Shown: positions 61,143-64,000 of the stretch, one piece after another
Layout: each line of letters begins with the position of its first letter
Position numbering within the stretch: the first letter of the stretch is position 1
The notes under the pieces: generated by a model
Databases searched by the model: none
What the model was told of the DNA's origin: nothing
What the model saw: only the letters and a program-made list of their open reading frames with translations
Position numbers and translations under genes: made by a program
Assembly: GCA_001626925.1 (NCBI GenBank)
Contig: LUOR01000038.1
Coordinates: forward strand, 16,697-80,696
Reading direction: 5' to 3'
Origin: Moraxellaceae bacterium REDSEA-S32_B1
GTDB taxonomy: Bacteria; Pseudomonadota; Gammaproteobacteria; Pseudomonadales; Moraxellaceae
DNA length: 64,000 bases

Positions 61143-63710
61143 ATGATAAAAAAATGGAACGATCCCGAAGCCTTACTCGAGTCACAGCGTTATGACAACC
61201 CGATTCCAAGCCGAACCCTGATCTCCTCACATATTGAGCAGTCCGAACAAGGTTTGAGCTATGATGATTTGGCAGAAAAATTCGCCTTAAAAAGTGATGA
61301 TAATCTCGAAGCCTTACGTCGTCGTCTTGGCGCAATGGTACGTGATGGGCAATTACTACGTATCGGTCAAACTTATCAGCTGTGCAATGATGATCAAGAG
61401 TTCGATGCGACAGTAGAAATAAACCATCGTGGTCAAGGCTTTGCGGTGATTAAAGATCATAATGATTTGGTACTGACAGAGCGTGAACTTCGCCTTGTTT
61501 TTCATGGTGATCGTATCCGTGTCCGCCCGACCAGTATCGACCGTCGTGGTAAGCAACAAGGTTTTATTACCGAAGTCATCAAACATCAAGTGCAACAACT
61601 CATCGGTGAACTCTCTGAACATGAGGGTGAATTTTTTATTCAACCAAATACACCAAATATCCACCAACCGATTACCTTAGAAAAAGAACTGGTTGAACAT
61701 GCCAATTTGAAAATCGGCGATGCAGTGCGTATTGCCATTGATGATTATCCAACTCGCGAAGAATTCGCCACAGGGCATGTGATCAAATCGATGGCAGATC
61801 AAGCCGATACGCAAATCATTATTCCTGCGACCATTTTGGAATATGGCTTGCCGTATGAATTCCCTGATGAAGTGGTGAAAGAAGCCGAAAGCTACAAAGA
61901 GCCATCGGCAAAAGATCGTAAAGGTCGCATTGATCTGCGTGATTTACCATTAGTGACGATTGACGGTGAAGATGCCCGAGATTTCGATGATGCGGTTTTT
62001 GCAGAAAAACGTGCGGGCGGTGGCTATCGTGTGGTGGTGGCGATTGCCGATGTCAGCCATTATGTCAAAGTCGATCAACCGCTCGATGAAGAAGCACAGC
62101 AACGTGGTACGTCGGTGTATTTCCCGCATTATGTCTTGCCGATGTTGCCTGAAGCCCTATCCAATGGCTTATGTTCACTCAATCCAGATGTAGATCGCCT
62201 ATGTATGGTCTGCGATTTGACCCTTTCACGCACTGGTCGAGTCACAGGTTATGAGTTTTACCCATCAGTGATGCATTCCAAAGCTCGTCTAACCTATACG
62301 CAAGTCGCAGACTACTTATCAGGAAATACCAAAGCCCTTCCTGATGATAAAACGATCCATAAATCAGTCAATACGCTGTTCCAACTCTATCAAACTTTGC
62401 TCAATCTGCGCCAAGAGCGTCATGCCATGGAGTTTGAAACTGTTGAAACGTATATGACTTTCGATGATAAAGGTGCGATTCAGCAGATTTTGCCTCGTAC
62501 ACGCAATGATGCACATCGCTTGATCGAAGAATGTATGCTCCTTGCTAATGTTGCCGCCGCAGATTTTGCTTTAAAACAAGATGTGCCTGTATTGTATCGT
62601 GTGCATGAGCCACCTGAATTTTCACGCATTCAAAAAGTCCGTGATTTTGTCAAATTGCTCGGTTTAAGTTTCCCTGAACAGCCAACCCAAGCGGATTATC
62701 AACATGTGATTGAAGCGACTAAAGATCGTGTTGATGCCACCAGTATTCATTCGGTGCTTTTGCGTTCGATGATGCAAGCCTATTACAGCCCAAAAAATGC
62801 AGGACATTACGGCTTGGCGTATGAAGCATACACACACTTTACTTCGCCGATTCGTCGTTATCCTGATTTGCTGCTACATCGTGCCATCAAAGCCAAACTC
62901 GCAAGTAAGCCTTATCCGCTACAAGGCGCATCACTGGATGCTGCAGGTGAGCATTATTCTCAGACCGAACGTCGTGCCGATGAAGCCTCTCGTGATGTGA
63001 CCAGTTGGCTAAAATGTCACTATATGCAACAGCATATCGGTGAGGAATTCGATGGTGTGATCACCACCGTGACGGATTTTGGTTTATTTATCACGCTGAA
63101 AGATTTGTACGTCGATGGCATGATCCATATCAGTCAGTTGGGCGATGATTATTTTGTTTATGATGCGCCATTACAACGCTTGGTCGGTCAGCATCATGGA
63201 CGTACTTTTGCACTGGGTGATACCATTAAAATCAAAGTCGCACAGGTGAATTTGGAAGAACGTAAAATTGATTTTGATTTGGTCAAACAGCTGACCAGTG
63301 AAGGTCGTGCAGTGCGTAGTCGTGCGCCACGAAGCAATCGTACTGATGCAAATACTGCAAACAATCAGGCAAATGGTGAGAATCAAAATAGTAAGCGTCC
63401 GACACGTTCAAAAGCGACTAGCAATCCAAACAGTAGCAATGCAAACGGTAGCAATCCGACAAGCGCTCGCCCAAATAGCACACGCCGTAAGAAACCAGTG
63501 TCTGAAGTGTTGCCAAACTTGGAAACAACCGACAAGGCAGAAAAAGATTTAGAACAAATCTTCGAGCAACCAACTGATAAAAAGCCGAAGAAGAAAAAGG
63601 CAAAAAAATCAGATGGTGATGCCGCAAAAGCCAAAGCGAAGAAAAAAGCCAAAGCAAAGAAATCGACCAAGAAATCTAAAAAGTCGAATGCTAAGGCAAG
63701 AGAGGAATAA
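61143..63710 (+). CDS. rnr: Ribonuclease R
   Basis: 3'-5' hydrolytic exoribonuclease that degrades structured RNA. The 855 residues (E. coli 813) have an N-terminal winged-helix-type region, cold-shock-type domains, the RNB catalytic domain with DGEDARDFDDAVFAEK near 273 (metal-binding Asp cluster) and an S1 domain (about 635-715, ITTVTDFGLFITLKDLYVDGMIHISQLGDDYF). The tail is low-complexity: an Asn/Ser-rich part, then a Lys/Ala-rich stretch. Basic tails in this family help bind RNA and ribosomes. It is divergent from the tRNA cluster. Confidence 0.95.
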   Translation: MIKKWNDPEALLESQRYDNPIPSRTLISSHIEQSEQGLSYDDLAEKFALKSDDNLEALRRRLGAMVRDGQLLRIGQTYQLCNDDQEFDATVEINHRGQGFAVIKDHNDLVLTERELRLVFHGDRIRVRPTSIDRRGKQQGFITEVIKHQVQQLIGELSEHEGEFFIQPNTPNIHQPITLEKELVEHANLKIGDAVRIAIDDYPTREEFATGHVIKSMADQADTQIIIPATILEYGLPYEFPDEVVKEAESYKEPSAKDRKGRIDLRDLPLVTIDGEDARDFDDAVFAEKRAGGGYRVVVAIADVSHYVKVDQPLDEEAQQRGTSVYFPHYVLPMLPEALSNGLCSLNPDVDRLCMVCDLTLSRTGRVTGYEFYPSVMHSKARLTYTQVADYLSGNTKALPDDKTIHKSVNTLFQLYQTLLNLRQERHAMEFETVETYMTFDDKGAIQQILPRTRNDAHRLIEECMLLANVAAADFALKQDVPVLYRVHEPPEFSRIQKVRDFVKLLGLSFPEQPTQADYQHVIEATKDRVDATSIHSVLLRSMMQAYYSPKNAGHYGLAYEAYTHFTSPIRRYPDLLLHRAIKAKLASKPYPLQGASLDAAGEHYSQTERRADEASRDVTSWLKCHYMQQHIGEEFDGVITTVTDFGLFITLKDLYVDGMIHISQLGDDYFVYDAPLQRLVGQHHGRTFALGDTIKIKVAQVNLEERKIDFDLVKQLTSEGRAVRSRAPRSNRTDANTANNQANGENQNSKRPTRSKATSNPNSSNANGSNPTSARPNSTRRKKPVSEVLPNLETTDKAEKDLEQIFEQPTDKKPKKKKAKKSDGDAAKAKAKKKAKAKKSTKKSKKSNAKAREE

Positions 63711-63725
63711 TTAAATTGTTTCATC

Positions 63726-63776
63726 AGGTGTAGGAGCTTTAGTCTCATGTTGCATGAATCAAAAGCACCTACGCCT
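63726..63776. repeat. Long hairpin after rnr
   Basis: Arms 63726-63740 and 63762-63776 pair at 13 of 15 positions around a 21-nt loop. No T run follows, so it is not a standard terminator. It could stabilise the rnr message end. Confidence 0.5.
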
Positions 63777-63960
63777 GTATGGAGAACCACACCGAAACAA
63801 AAGAGCTTTTTGAAAATTTTACTTTTAGTATTGTGCGTAGCAATATTTAAAATGATGTTTTTTAATAATTTTATTCCAAATAAAACTGTATCTTTCTTGA
63901 GGGTAGTGTTCAAAAAACTGTGTCATTTCCTTAAACTGTTAAAAACAGGAATGATGCATT

Positions 63961-64000
63961 ATGGCAACTACATTTGATTTTGAAACAGCCTTAAAACAAC
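63961..64000 (+). CDS. Start of a further gene, cut by the window edge
   Basis: ATG at 63961 with AGGA about 9 nt upstream, then MATTFDFETALKQ. Too short to identify. Confidence 0.5.
   Translation, partial: MATTFDFETALKQ

Overview
The window looks like an Acinetobacter chromosome, and probably not A. baumannii itself. The evidence is gene content and order: ilvE-glnE; an ilvIHC cluster; leuS-lptE-holA; a cydP-cydA-cydB-cydX-ybgE operon; recC-recB-recD; ubiE-ubiJ-ubiB; a two-domain PPK2 of the polyphosphate:AMP phosphotransferase type first described in A. johnsonii; and many short families typical of Moraxellaceae. The DNA is moderately AT-rich and even in character. I see no insertion sequence, prophage or CRISPR array. 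Most of the window is housekeeping chromosome, so the interesting signals lie between genes or inside ordinary genes.

Layout. 1-0.7 kb: the start of ugd (UDP-glucose dehydrogenase). In Acinetobacter the lipooligosaccharide outer-core locus is bounded by ilvE, so this may be the edge of a surface-polysaccharide locus. 0.9-4.6 kb: ilvE and glnE. 4.8-7.9 kb: a soluble histidine kinase divergent from a Cache-GGDEF diguanylate cyclase. 8-12.9 kb: typA, rsmC and a LysP-like permease. 12.9-15 kb: an MHYT-GGDEF-EAL protein whose first membrane helix is out of frame. 15.2-19 kb: ilvC, ilvH and ilvI, read leftward, preceded by a leader with a branched-chain-rich peptide and an intrinsic terminator (an apparent attenuator), and followed by a remnant of a second, diverged ilvC 3' end. 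19.3-24.2 kb: a DUF4124 protein, leuS, lptE, holA. 24.3-29.1 kb: a macA-macB-outer membrane factor efflux operon. 29.1-32.4 kb: the bd oxidase operon. 32.7-33.3 kb: a CorA-type transporter gene broken by an internal deletion. 33.5-36.3 kb: pnp and rpsO. 36.3-37.2 kb: a gene-free stretch with a candidate small RNA. 37.2-46.7 kb: recD, recB, recC. 47-50.7 kb: an unknown protein, PPK2 and a tandem paralogue pair. 50.9-54.3 kb: ubiquinone genes. 54.3-59.3 kb: WrbA-like, YihY, FAH-family, YcxB-like and SRPBCC-like proteins. 59.4-60.9 kb: three identical-looking tRNA-Arg(ACG) genes and tRNA-Ser(GCU) around an alpha/beta hydrolase. 61.1-63.7 kb: rnr, then the first codons of one more gene.

The most unusual signals are: (1) a run of eight contiguous 12-bp units at the recD start, each carrying a DnaA-box-like 9-mer, with three perfect TTATCCACA boxes within about 670 bp; (2) the ilvI leader peptide and attenuator; (3) a candidate small RNA near 37.0 kb; (4) the ilvC 3' remnant, which differs from the working ilvC almost only at synonymous positions; (5) the frameshift in the MHYT gene; (6) the CorA deletion. 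All are read by eye; no search or folding program was run.
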